64,000 bases of DNA, taken from positions 1-64,000 of the forward strand of contig MPDC01000011.1 of NCBI GenBank assembly GCA_001874255.1. The letters run 5' to 3'. The position numbers and the translations under genes were made by a program. Source of the DNA: Alphaproteobacteria bacterium MedPE-SWcel (GTDB lineage: Bacteria; Pseudomonadota; Alphaproteobacteria; Rhodobacterales; Rhodobacteraceae). The notes below the pieces were generated by a model. That model searched no databases. It saw only the letters and a list, made by a program, of their open reading frames with translations, and was not told the DNA's origin. Below, in pieces: positions 10,366 through 18,641 of this stretch (position 1 is the first letter of the stretch; every line of letters starts with the position of its first letter).

Positions 10366-11657
10366 CCCGCATTTCGGCAACCTACGACATTGAAACCCCG
10401 TCGGGGCTGTCTCATGCGGCGGCCGTTCTTGCGGGCGAACAGTCCACCGGCACCTTTGTGCGTCTGGCCAGCGAAACCGACGAGCTGCGTGACCGCTCCG
10501 GCGCGCGGGTCGAGAGCGTGATTCAAACCGGCACCTCGACCTCCCCGGCGTTGCCCAGCCGGAAAACGGGCGACACATACGCGCGCGGCCTTGTCACGGT
10601 CAGCTGGCCGATGGGAAATTTCGGAACCTCCCTGCCGACGCTGCTGTCGACCCTTGCGGGCAATTTGTTCGAGCTGGCAGAGCTGTCGGCGATCCGTCTG
10701 GTGGATGTCGACCTGCCGCCAGAGTTTGCCCTCGATCATCCCGGTCCGCAGTTTGGCGCGGAAGGCACCCGGGCGTTCATGGGGGACCACAGGGGGCCAT
10801 TGATCGGCACGATCATCAAGCCGAGCATCGGCTTTACGGCAGAGGAAACGGCGGATCTGGTCAGGACGCTGGTGGGCGCCGGGATTGACTTCATCAAAGA
10901 CGATGAATTGCAGGCCAATGGGCCGGATTGCCCGTTCGATGACCGGCTGGAGGCGGTGATGCGGGTGATCAACGACCACGCGGACAAGACCGGCAAGACC
11001 GTGCTCTATGCGGCCAATATCACCGATGAAATCGACCAGATGTGGCGCAATCTCGATAGGATGCAGCGCGTCGGCGCGACCTGTGCCATGGTCTGTGTGA
11101 ACTCGGTCGGGCTCACGGGGTTGCGGGCGCTGCGCAACCGGAGCGACGCCTTGATCCATGGGCACCGCGCCGGCTGGGGGCTGTTTTCCCGCTCTCCCGA
11201 CATTGGCGTCGATTTCGATGTCATGCAAAAACTCTGGCGTCTCGCGGGGGCGGATCATTTGCATGTAAACGGGCTGGCCAATAAATTCACCGAAACCGAT
11301 GACACGGTCGCCCGCGCCGCAAAATCGGTCCAAAAGCCGGTCTGTCACGATGGCGGACCCGCACATACCGCCATGCCGGTCTATTCGTCGGGGCAAACCA
11401 TCTGGCAGATCGATGCCGCCCGCAAAGTGCTTGGAAACGACGATTTCATCTATTGTTCAGGGGGCGGCATCATGAGCCACCCCGGCGGTGCCGCAGACGG
11501 GGTCACCAGCCTGCGGGATGCTGCCGAGGCCGCGCGCGCGGGCGTGCCTCTCGAAGACTATGCCGAACCGGGTTCCCCGCTGCGCAAAGCGATGGACAGC
11601 TTCGGGAAGCCAGTTCTGACACTCTCTGGCTCTGGCTCTGGCTCTGGCTCTGGCTGA
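10362..11657 (+). CDS. RuBisCO-like protein, 3-oxo-isoapionate-4-phosphate decarboxylase or transcarboxylase/hydrolase
   Basis: 431 residues of the RuBisCO large-subunit superfamily (form IV). The catalytic barrel has GTIIKP (149-154), the metal/carbamate site FIKDDE (177-182, with K179, D181 and E182), a HGHRAGWG segment, HVNGLANKF and SGGGIMSHPGG, so the magnesium site appears intact. In apiose pathways such proteins are OiaX (decarboxylase) or OiaT (transcarboxylase/hydrolase giving 3-phosphoglycerate and glycolate); sequence alone does not let me choose. Start ATG 10362 follows GGAGGA and overlaps oiaK. The C-terminus is an odd run of Ser-Gly pairs encoded by TCTGGC repeats. Confidence 0.82.
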   Translation: MTRISATYDIETPSGLSHAAAVLAGEQSTGTFVRLASETDELRDRSGARVESVIQTGTSTSPALPSRKTGDTYARGLVTVSWPMGNFGTSLPTLLSTLAGNLFELAELSAIRLVDVDLPPEFALDHPGPQFGAEGTRAFMGDHRGPLIGTIIKPSIGFTAEETADLVRTLVGAGIDFIKDDELQANGPDCPFDDRLEAVMRVINDHADKTGKTVLYAANITDEIDQMWRNLDRMQRVGATCAMVCVNSVGLTGLRALRNRSDALIHGHRAGWGLFSRSPDIGVDFDVMQKLWRLAGADHLHVNGLANKFTETDDTVARAAKSVQKPVCHDGGPAHTAMPVYSSGQTIWQIDAARKVLGNDDFIYCSGGGIMSHPGGAADGVTSLRDAAEAARAGVPLEDYAEPGSPLRKAMDSFGKPVLTLSGSGSGSGSG

Positions 11658-11666
11658 GGCTCTGGC
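11625..11666 (+). repeat. TCTGGC hexanucleotide repeat spanning the RuBisCO-like gene stop
   Basis: Five perfect TCTGGC units (11625-11654) encode (Ser-Gly)5. A variant TGAGGC follows, whose TGA is the stop codon, then one more TCTGGC (11661-11666). Gain or loss of a unit keeps the frame, so only tail length would change. Confidence 0.9.
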
Positions 11667-11715
11667 GCTTGACGGTGTGGCCGCCGTGGCCACGGCGCGA
11701 CGGCGTTGGTGGCTC

Positions 11716-11742
11716 CCGAACCACCGTTTTCAGGTGGTTCGG
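11716..11742. terminator. Hairpin between convergent apiose and inositol loci
   Basis: CCGAACCACC (11716-11725) and GGTGGTTCGG (11733-11742) make a perfect 10-bp stem with loop GTTTTCA. It lies between the stop of the RuBisCO-like gene and the stop of the minus-strand iolG-like gene. No strong T-run follows on either side, but the position suits a bidirectional terminator. Confidence 0.6.
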
Positions 11743-11774
11743 CTGATAGGCGGCCGCGGCCGGGCCTTGCGGCT

Positions 11775-12776
11775 TCAGGTCTCGATTGGCTCGACTTTGC
11801 CGCTGCTCAGCGCGCGATAGGCGGCCTCGGCCAGAGCGAGCGCTTTGAGGCCGTCGTCGAACAGCGGTATGTCGGCGGCCTGCCCGGAGACCTTGTCCAG
11901 AAAACCGGTAAGCTGCGCGACGAAGGCGTCGCGATACCGTTCGATGAAGAAGGTGTGGTATGGCATTTGCACTTCGGTGGCGGCGGCGCCGAAACGGACC
12001 AGACCGTGCGATGTTCGGTTCGTGCTTTGCAGCATCCCGTCGCTGCCGACCGCTTCGACGCGTTGATCATAGCCGTAGGGCGCCTGGCGTGCGTTGTTGA
12101 TGCAGATCTGGCGGCCCGCAGCGGTGCGCATCACGATCATGGCGCAGTCGATTTCGTCAATCTCGGCCATGCCGGGATCGATCAGCGGCGCGCCTGTGGC
12201 CCAGAGCTCCACGGGTTCGTCATCCCCCAGGATGAACCGCGCCAGATCGAAGTCGTGGATGGTCATGTCGCGGATCATGCCGCCCGCGCCGGTGAGGTAG
12301 TCCCGGCCCGGCGGCGAGGGATCGCGCGAGGTCACGATCAGCTGCACCAGTTTGCCGATCTCGCCGGCCGAGACCGCATCGCGCAAGGCGCGGTGGCCGG
12401 GATCAAAGCGGCGGTTGAAGCCGATCTGGACCGGCACGTCGCTGCCCGCGATCGCGGCCTGACAGGATTTGACGCGCGCGATGTCGAGGTCGATCGGCTT
12501 TTCGCACAGGACCGGCTTTCCGGCGGCCACCGAGGCCTCGATGTAGTCGGCATGGGTGGACGTGACAGAAGCGACGATGATCGCATCGACATCGGGATCC
12601 GCGAAGATCTCCTCGGGGGAGGCGGCGGATTTTATCTGTGCCTCGCCGATCAGGGCGGCCACGGCGTCGGGGTTGACGTCATGGACGCTGACCAACCGGC
12701 TGCGCGGATTGGCCTGGACCAGCTCTGCGTGCATGCGGCCGATCCGGCCACAGCCGATGAGGGCGATGTTCAGCAT
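11775..12776 (-). CDS. iolG: Inositol 2-dehydrogenase-like Gfo/Idh/MocA oxidoreductase
   Basis: 333 residues: N-terminal NAD-binding GCGRIGRMHAE (residues 8-18), EKPIDLD at the cofactor/active-site lysine (CEKPIDLDI), and the GFO_IDH_MocA C-terminal domain with FNRRFDPGH and IHDFDLARF. These are typical of myo-inositol 2-dehydrogenase, which makes 2-keto-myo-inositol (scyllo-inosose). ATG 12776 follows GGAG; an upstream ATG at 12791 is less likely. It lies 66 bp after the iolJ-like gene, last of the minus-strand iol block. Two further paralogues at 17519 and 19547 make exact substrates uncertain. Confidence 0.75.
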   Translation of the reverse strand: MLNIALIGCGRIGRMHAELVQANPRSRLVSVHDVNPDAVAALIGEAQIKSAASPEEIFADPDVDAIIVASVTSTHADYIEASVAAGKPVLCEKPIDLDIARVKSCQAAIAGSDVPVQIGFNRRFDPGHRALRDAVSAGEIGKLVQLIVTSRDPSPPGRDYLTGAGGMIRDMTIHDFDLARFILGDDEPVELWATGAPLIDPGMAEIDEIDCAMIVMRTAAGRQICINNARQAPYGYDQRVEAVGSDGMLQSTNRTSHGLVRFGAAATEVQMPYHTFFIERYRDAFVAQLTGFLDKVSGQAADIPLFDDGLKALALAEAAYRALSSGKVEPIET

Positions 12777-12842
12777 TCTGGGATACTCCATTGAGTGCGG
12801 TTTGCGGGCATCGATTGCGCAAAGCCGTGCGAGAAGTCGGGG

Positions 12843-13682
12843 CTAGCCATGTGTTTGCCCCATGAACCCCCGCAGGACGGTGCGGGTGGCGGCGACGAGC
12901 GGATCATGGGTGTCCTTGAGGATCTGCACCCGGTCGAAGCGGTCGGGATCGCGGTTGACAGCCTCGCGGAGCGCGGCGCCGAAGGCCATGCGCAGCTCGG
13001 TGCCGATGTTGAACTTGCAGATTTTCGACCCCCGCGCGAGGCGTGTGCGTTGCTCCAGCGGCACGCCGGAGCCGCCGTGGATCACCAGCGGCACCTCTGT
13101 GACCGCCTCGATTGCGCGGATGCGGGGCTCGTCGAGGCCGCCCTGTTTGTCTTGTTGCAGATGCACGTTGCCGACCGAGATCGCCATTGCGTCCACCCCG
13201 GTCTGGCGCGCGAATTGCGCGGCCTCGTCGGGGTCGGTCCCGGCGGAGCCTTCGCCGCCCGAATAGCCCACGAACCCGATCTCGCCTTCGCAGGAGACAC
13301 CGGCCGCATGGGCCATTTCGACAATCGCGGCGGTTTCGTCGATGTTCTCGGCCAGGGGCTTGCGCGAGCCGTCGAACATGACGGAGGTGAAGCCGCTGTC
13401 GATGGCGATCCGGCAATCCTCGGCGGTGTAGCCGTGATCGAGATGCGCCACGACCGGGACCGATGCCGCCTCGGCCAGATGGCGGAACATCGCGCCCAGC
13501 ACCGGCAGCGGCGTGTGCTCGCGGCAGGATGGCCCGGCCTGAAGGATCACGGGGCAGTTTTCGGCCTCGGCCGCAGCCACATAGGCGCGCATGTCCTCCC
13601 AGCCGAGCGTCACCAGACCGGCGACGGCATGGCCGTCCCGGAGCGCCGGCCTCAGGACATCTTCCAGCGTGACGAGGCTCAT
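12843..13682 (-). CDS. iolJ: Class II aldolase, IolJ-like (6-phospho-5-dehydro-2-deoxy-D-gluconate aldolase)
   Basis: 279-residue class II fructose-bisphosphate aldolase-family TIM barrel. Zinc and active-site motifs visible are AHLDHG (about 83-88), GEIGFVGYSGGEGS, and IHGGSGVP near the C-terminus. In inositol catabolism this step splits 6-phospho-5-dehydro-2-deoxygluconate into dihydroxyacetone phosphate and malonate semialdehyde. Its start overlaps the iolB stop by 4 bp (ATGA), so it belongs to the iolD-C-B-J operon. General FbaA function cannot be excluded, but the context favours IolJ. Confidence 0.8.
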   Translation of the reverse strand: MSLVTLEDVLRPALRDGHAVAGLVTLGWEDMRAYVAAAEAENCPVILQAGPSCREHTPLPVLGAMFRHLAEAASVPVVAHLDHGYTAEDCRIAIDSGFTSVMFDGSRKPLAENIDETAAIVEMAHAAGVSCEGEIGFVGYSGGEGSAGTDPDEAAQFARQTGVDAMAISVGNVHLQQDKQGGLDEPRIRAIEAVTEVPLVIHGGSGVPLEQRTRLARGSKICKFNIGTELRMAFGAALREAVNRDPDRFDRVQILKDTHDPLVAATRTVLRGFMGQTHG

Positions 13683-14536
13683 TTGAACTTCGCCACCATG
13701 TCCATGATGCCGGGGATCGTGTGCAGCTGTTCCTCGTGGGTGGGCTGGAAATACTGCTTCAGGCTGCGCTGGCTGAGGCCGCCAAGGATGGTGAAGTAGT
13801 ACATCTCATAGCCCGGCAGCACGGCGCAGGGATGGTAGCCCTTGTCGATCAGGATCGTGGAGCGGTCCATGATGTGATAGGCGTCGCCCGGCTCATTGTC
13901 CTCGCGTTGCAGCATCTGCATCCCCGAACCCTTGCTCGGGCGGAAGCGGAAGTTGTAGGTCTCGTCGTGCCGCGTCTCGATCAGCTCGCCGTTCTCATCC
14001 CGCCGGTCGGTGTCGTGCTTGTGGCTCGGAAAACCGGACCAGCCGCCCGCGCCGACGGTGTAGAGCTCGCTGACCAGCAGGCGGCCGACCTTGTCATGAT
14101 GGCCCGCGCCGAGGATATGCTTGATCTTGCGGTGGGTCTTGGTGTCGTCGCTGCCGTATTGCACGAGGTCGAGCTCGGCTTCACGCACGTCAAAGGGCTC
14201 CAGAACCTTGTCGTATTTCGCCCCGGCGATGAAGACCTCCGCCGTGTCGCTGATGCAGGTCAGCCGGGTCTTTGCGCCGGTCGGGACATAGACGCCCTCG
14301 GGCTCGCCGTCCCAGACATCGATGCCGCGGTTGCCGAGCTTGGCATAACCCGCGCCGTCCACATCCACGTCGATGGTGCCGGTGGCAGGCACGACACAGG
14401 TCTCGTACCCCGGCACGGCATAGTCGAAGATTTCGCCCTTTTTCAGGGTGACAATGTTGAAATAGTTCAACGGCACAAGGTCGTGGTCCACGTCCACGAT
14501 GGGTTTGTTCCGGTTGTCGTGCGGCGCGATATGCAT
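13679..14536 (-). CDS. iolB: 5-deoxy-glucuronate isomerase
   Basis: 285 residues of the IolB bicupin family. Recognised segments include VTLKKGEIFDYAVPGYE near the N-terminus, GGWSGFPSHKHD in the metal-binding cupin region, and YHPCAVLPGYEMYYF near the C-terminus. IolB converts 5-deoxy-D-glucuronate to 5-dehydro-2-deoxy-D-gluconate, the substrate of IolC encoded upstream. It sits between iolC and the iolJ-like gene in one operon, 11 bp after the iolC stop. Confidence 0.92.
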   Translation of the reverse strand: MHIAPHDNRNKPIVDVDHDLVPLNYFNIVTLKKGEIFDYAVPGYETCVVPATGTIDVDVDGAGYAKLGNRGIDVWDGEPEGVYVPTGAKTRLTCISDTAEVFIAGAKYDKVLEPFDVREAELDLVQYGSDDTKTHRKIKHILGAGHHDKVGRLLVSELYTVGAGGWSGFPSHKHDTDRRDENGELIETRHDETYNFRFRPSKGSGMQMLQREDNEPGDAYHIMDRSTILIDKGYHPCAVLPGYEMYYFTILGGLSQRSLKQYFQPTHEEQLHTIPGIMDMVAKFK

Positions 14537-14547
14537 GGGCTTTCCTT

Positions 14548-15528
14548 TCAGACGTCCGTCGGGCCGGAGCGCGCGGCCAGGAAGGCGTCGAGCTCGGGCG
14601 TGGTGGGCATGGCGGGGGCGCAGCCGGGTTGGCTGACGACGATGGAGGCGCAGGCGGAGCCGCGCAGGACGGCCTCCTTCAGGGGGCGCTCCTCGGCGAT
14701 GGCGGCCAGAAGCCCGGCCATGAAACTGTCGCCGGCGCCGTTGGGTTTGACGGCGGTGACGGGGTAGATGCCGGTGCGGATTTCCGCGCCCTCGGCGAGG
14801 GTCAGGGCGCCCTCCTGCCCCATCTTGTAGATCACCAGCTTGCCCGAGGCGGCCAATTCGCGGGCCTTGTCGAGGCCTTTCTCGAGGCCGCCCGCCATGA
14901 AGCCGAACTCCTCGTCATTGCCGACGATCAGGTCGCTTTCCTCGCCCGCGCGGGTCAGGACCTCGGCGGCGACTTCGGCCGACGGCCAGCTGTAGGGGCG
15001 GTAGTCGATGTCGAAGATCACCGGGATCCCGGCCTTGCGGGCGTTCTCGAAGGCGCGGAAGGTGCTGGAGCGCGAGGGCTCGGCGGCAAAGACCGTCCCG
15101 GCCGTGATCAGCGCGCCGAAACTGCTGTAATCGACGCGGTCCACGTCCTCTTCCGTCACCTGAAAATCCACCGCGTTGTTGCGATAGATGCAGAGCTGGA
15201 AGTCGTCCATCGTGCTTTCATAGACCGCGAGCGAGACGCGGTATTCGCCGCTCAGCACCTTGATATATCGCGTATCGACGCCGTAGTGGCGCAACCGGTT
15301 GGTGCAGAACCGGCCCACGTTGTCGTCGCTGACCGAGGTGATCAGCGCCGATTTCATGCCCAGCTTGCACAGCCCTGCGCAGATATTGGCCGAGGATCCG
15401 CCGAGGTCGGCGCGGAAGCTCTCGGCGTGCTCGGCCTTGGTGCCGGGGGGGGCGGCATACATGTCCATGCCCGCCCGGCCGAAGACTGCGAAATTGCCCT
15501 TGCGGATACCGTCGATCAGATCCGACAT
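14548..15528 (-). CDS. iolC: 5-dehydro-2-deoxygluconokinase
   Basis: 326-residue PfkB-family sugar kinase. The N-terminal glycine motif GGSSANICAGL and the C-terminal catalytic motif PNGAGDSFMAGLL (anion hole GAGD) are both present. It phosphorylates 5-dehydro-2-deoxy-D-gluconate. ATG 15528 follows GGAGGGGGG and shares one base with the iolD stop (TGATG), showing coupling; an upstream in-frame start inside iolD is rejected. Confidence 0.92.
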   Translation of the reverse strand: MSDLIDGIRKGNFAVFGRAGMDMYAAPPGTKAEHAESFRADLGGSSANICAGLCKLGMKSALITSVSDDNVGRFCTNRLRHYGVDTRYIKVLSGEYRVSLAVYESTMDDFQLCIYRNNAVDFQVTEEDVDRVDYSSFGALITAGTVFAAEPSRSSTFRAFENARKAGIPVIFDIDYRPYSWPSAEVAAEVLTRAGEESDLIVGNDEEFGFMAGGLEKGLDKARELAASGKLVIYKMGQEGALTLAEGAEIRTGIYPVTAVKPNGAGDSFMAGLLAAIAEERPLKEAVLRGSACASIVVSQPGCAPAMPTTPELDAFLAARSGPTDV

Positions 15529-17396
15529 CAGACCCCCCTCCGTTGGCGGGAACGGGTGGATTCCCACTCCTCATGCGCTGCGCGCACCCGGTCGCTCTCG
15601 GTGACATGCGGCGTGCCGACCTCCCACCAGGCGTGGCCCTCGGTGGTCCAGCCCTCATAGGCATCGACGTCCATGACGATCACCGTGGTCTTTTCCGAGG
15701 CCTTGGCGCGTTTGAACGCCTCGCCCAGCTCGGCGGGGGTGGCGACCTTTTCGGCCACGGCCCCCATCGCGGCGGCATGGGCCACGAAATCGACGCCGAA
15801 GGGCTGCGGGATGGTCGGGCAATCTTCGAGCAGGTTGTTGAAGCTCTCGTTGCCGGTGTTGTTCTGCAGCTTGTTGATGACGGCAAACCCGCCGTTGTCG
15901 AGCAGCAGGATGATGAGCTTCTTCCGGCTCAGAACGCTGGAATAGATGTCGGAGTTGAGCATCATGTAGGAGCCGTCGCCGCAGAAGGTGATGGTGTCCC
16001 GCTCCGGTTCCTGCTCGGCCTGCGCGATGCGCGCGCCCCAGGCGCCGGCGATCTCGTAGCCCATGCAGGAGAAGCCGAACTCGACATCGACCGTGCCCGT
16101 TTCAAGCGTGCGCCAGTTGGCGGTGACCTCCGCGGGCAGCCCGCCGGCCGCCGCGACCACCCGGTCGCGCGGATCGCACAGATCGTTCACCACGCCGATG
16201 GCCTGCGCGTAGGAGTTGGGACGGTTGCCGGGTTTGACGTTCTCGGCGACATAGGCGTCCCATTTGCCGCGCGCCTCCTTGGCGAAGCTGACCCAGCTCT
16301 TCGGCGCGGTGTAATCCAGCGCCTCGCCCAATGCGGCGAGCGACAGTTTCGCGTCGCCCACGACCGGCAGCGACATGTGCTTGCCCGCGTCATGCCGCGC
16401 GGCGTTGAGGCCGATGATCTGCGCGTCCTTGGCAAAGGCCGTCCAGGAGCCGGTGGTGAAATCCTGCAACCGCGTGCCGACGGAGAGGATCACATCGGCC
16501 TTTTCCGCGATCGCGTTGGCGCTGTCCGATCCGGTGACACCGATCGGGCCGATGTTGAGCGGATGCGTCGCCACCAGGTTGGCGCGCCCGGCGATGGTCT
16601 CGACCACGGGGATCTGATGCGCTTCGGCGAACCCTGTCAGCTCCGCCACGGCGCGGGAATATTGCACCCCGCCCCCGGCGATGATCATCGGGCGCCGGGC
16701 GGCCCGGAGCGCGGCGACGGCATCGGCGATCTCGGCCGCATCGGGCGACTGGCGGCGGATGCGGTGGACCTTTTTGGCAAAGAACGCCTCGGGGTAGTCA
16801 TAGCTCCAGCCCTGCACATCCTGCGGCAAGCCGATGAAGGCCGGCCCGCAATCGGCGGGGTCCAGCATCGTCGCCAGCGCATTGGGCAGGGATTGGATCA
16901 CCTGCGCCGGGTGGCAGATGCGGTCCCAGTAGCGGCTGACCGGCTTGAAGGCATCGTTCACGCCGAAGGTGGGATCATTGAAATTCTCCATCTGCTGCAG
17001 AACCGGGTCGGGCAGGCGGGTGATGAAGGTATCGCCGCAGAGCATCAGCATCGGCAGGCGGTTGGCATGGGCAAGGCCCGCGGCGGTCAGCAGGTTCGCG
17101 GTGCCGGGACCGGCGGAGGCGGTGCAGAACATGAAGCGCTGGCGCAGCCACTGTTTGGCGTAGCCGGCGGCGGCGAATCCCATGCTGGTCTCATTCTGGC
17201 CGCGATAGAGCGGCAGCGCATCCTGCACGCCGTATAGAGCCTCGCCCAGACAGGTCACATTGCCGTGGCCGAAGATGCCGAAACCGCCACCGCAGACGCG
17301 CATCTGTTGCCCGTCGATGTCGATATATTGATTGGACAGCCAGCGAATGATCGCTTGGGCCGTGGTCAGCCGGATGGTGCCATCTGTCGTGCTCAT
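15528..17396 (-). CDS. iolD: 3D-(3,5/4)-trihydroxycyclohexane-1,2-dione acylhydrolase (decyclizing)
   Basis: 622-residue thiamine-diphosphate enzyme. It has the three-domain acetolactate synthase layout, with FGIFGHGNV near the N-terminus, a central TPP_enzyme_M region, and the Mg/ThDP motif beginning FCGDGSYMML and ending LLLDNGG. It opens the cyclohexane ring of the inosose dehydration product to 5-deoxy-glucuronate. ATG 17396 is preceded by GGGAGG. First gene of the minus-strand iol operon, divergent from the 17519 gene across a LacI-type operator. Confidence 0.93.
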   Translation of the reverse strand: MSTTDGTIRLTTAQAIIRWLSNQYIDIDGQQMRVCGGGFGIFGHGNVTCLGEALYGVQDALPLYRGQNETSMGFAAAGYAKQWLRQRFMFCTASAGPGTANLLTAAGLAHANRLPMLMLCGDTFITRLPDPVLQQMENFNDPTFGVNDAFKPVSRYWDRICHPAQVIQSLPNALATMLDPADCGPAFIGLPQDVQGWSYDYPEAFFAKKVHRIRRQSPDAAEIADAVAALRAARRPMIIAGGGVQYSRAVAELTGFAEAHQIPVVETIAGRANLVATHPLNIGPIGVTGSDSANAIAEKADVILSVGTRLQDFTTGSWTAFAKDAQIIGLNAARHDAGKHMSLPVVGDAKLSLAALGEALDYTAPKSWVSFAKEARGKWDAYVAENVKPGNRPNSYAQAIGVVNDLCDPRDRVVAAAGGLPAEVTANWRTLETGTVDVEFGFSCMGYEIAGAWGARIAQAEQEPERDTITFCGDGSYMMLNSDIYSSVLSRKKLIILLLDNGGFAVINKLQNNTGNESFNNLLEDCPTIPQPFGVDFVAHAAAMGAVAEKVATPAELGEAFKRAKASEKTTVIVMDVDAYEGWTTEGHAWWEVGTPHVTESDRVRAAHEEWESTRSRQRRGV

Positions 17397-17474
17397 ATGC
17401 GCGAACCCTCCCTTGGAAATCCTTGCCGCCGGTCGATTGCGGCTTGCGAGATGTTTAGACTCACGATACAACTT

Positions 17475-17490
17475 TTGCAACCGGTTGCAA
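17475..17490. promoter_or_regulatory. LacI-type operator in the iolD / oxidoreductase divergent region
   Basis: TTGCAACCGGTTGCAA is a perfect 16-bp palindrome with the central CG typical of LacI-family operators. The 14-bp core TGCAACCGGTTGCA is repeated at 21764-21777 next to the LacI-family gene. One site here can govern both the minus-strand iolDCBJG block and the plus-strand oxidoreductase operon. Confidence 0.85.
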
Positions 17491-17518
17491 ACCGTATTCG
17501 CAAAAAAGGGGGGACGTG

Positions 17519-18622
17519 ATGGCTGAAATCGGCATCGGTATTCTGGGCGGCGGTTACATGGGTAAGGCGCATGCGGTGGCCATGTCCTCGGTGGGGGCGC
17601 TGTTCAACACTGCGCTGAGGCCACGGCTTGAAATGGTCTGTGCAGCCTCACCCGAAAGCGCGGAACGCTATCGCAAGGCCTATGGTTTTGCCCGCGCGAC
17701 CGCCGACTGGCGCGCATTGGTGGCGGATCCGGCTGTCGAGGCCATTGTCATTGCAACGCCGCAGGAAACCCACCGCGAGATCGCCGAAGCCGCCTTTGGA
17801 CACGGCAAGCCGGTGTTTTGTGAGAAACCCCTTGGCGCCTCGCTCAGCGACAGTGCGGCCATGGTTGCCGCTGCCGAAGCTGCCGGGGTGGTCAATATGG
17901 TGGGCTTCAACTACATCCGCACCCCGGCCAGTCAGTTCGCGCGCAAGTTGATTGCCGCCGGCGAAATTGGCGATATCACCTGGTTTCGCGGCGAGCACAC
18001 CGAGGATTTCCTCGCCGATCCCGAGGCGCCGGCGAGTTGGCGCACCACGGGCATGGCCAATGGCACCATGGGCGATCTGGCCCCGCATATGATCAATGGC
18101 GCGCTGGCACTGATGGGACCGATCGCCCGCGTGATGGGGCTTCATGAAACCGTTCACAAGACGCGTCCCGGCGGTGCGGTGACCAATGATGACCATGCCC
18201 AGATGATGTGCCGGTTTGAAAATGGCGCCATGGGGCAGATGTATTTCAGCCGCGTCTCGACCGGCCGCAAGATGGGCTATGCCTACGAGATTTCGGGCAC
18301 CAAAGGCGCGATCCGCTTTGATCAGGAGGATCAGAACGCGCTCTGGCTCTATCGGATGGAGGGGCCGGAGGCGACGCGCGGGTTCACCCGGATCCTGACC
18401 GGCCCGGCCCACCCCGATTACGAACCCTTCTGCCAGGGTCCGGGGCATGGCACCGGCTATCAGGACCAGATCATCATCGAGGCCAAGGATTTCCTGACCG
18501 CCATCGATACGGGCGAGGCGCTTTGGCCCACGTTCCGGGACGGGCATGAGGTCAACCGGGTGATCGCCGCGACGCTGGCCTCGTCGGATGCCGGGGTCTG
18601 GATGGATATCAACGAATTCTGA
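17519..18622 (+). CDS. Gfo/Idh/MocA family oxidoreductase of the inositol locus
   Basis: 367 residues with N-terminal GILGGGYMGKAHA dinucleotide fold, ATPQETH, the CEKPLG motif, and a C-terminal domain containing GDLAPHMINGALAL with a histidine at the usual catalytic position. ATG 19 bp after the iol operator region has an AGGGGGGA site; GTG 17516 is one codon upstream. It likely oxidises an inositol isomer or derivative (scyllo- or chiro-inositol, or an inositol glycoside) but the exact substrate is not readable. It starts an operon with the TIM-barrel gene and another oxidoreductase. Confidence 0.8.
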   Translation: MAEIGIGILGGGYMGKAHAVAMSSVGALFNTALRPRLEMVCAASPESAERYRKAYGFARATADWRALVADPAVEAIVIATPQETHREIAEAAFGHGKPVFCEKPLGASLSDSAAMVAAAEAAGVVNMVGFNYIRTPASQFARKLIAAGEIGDITWFRGEHTEDFLADPEAPASWRTTGMANGTMGDLAPHMINGALALMGPIARVMGLHETVHKTRPGGAVTNDDHAQMMCRFENGAMGQMYFSRVSTGRKMGYAYEISGTKGAIRFDQEDQNALWLYRMEGPEATRGFTRILTGPAHPDYEPFCQGPGHGTGYQDQIIIEAKDFLTAIDTGEALWPTFRDGHEVNRVIAATLASSDAGVWMDINEF

Positions 18623-18641
18623 TGACAGGAGACATCACGCA

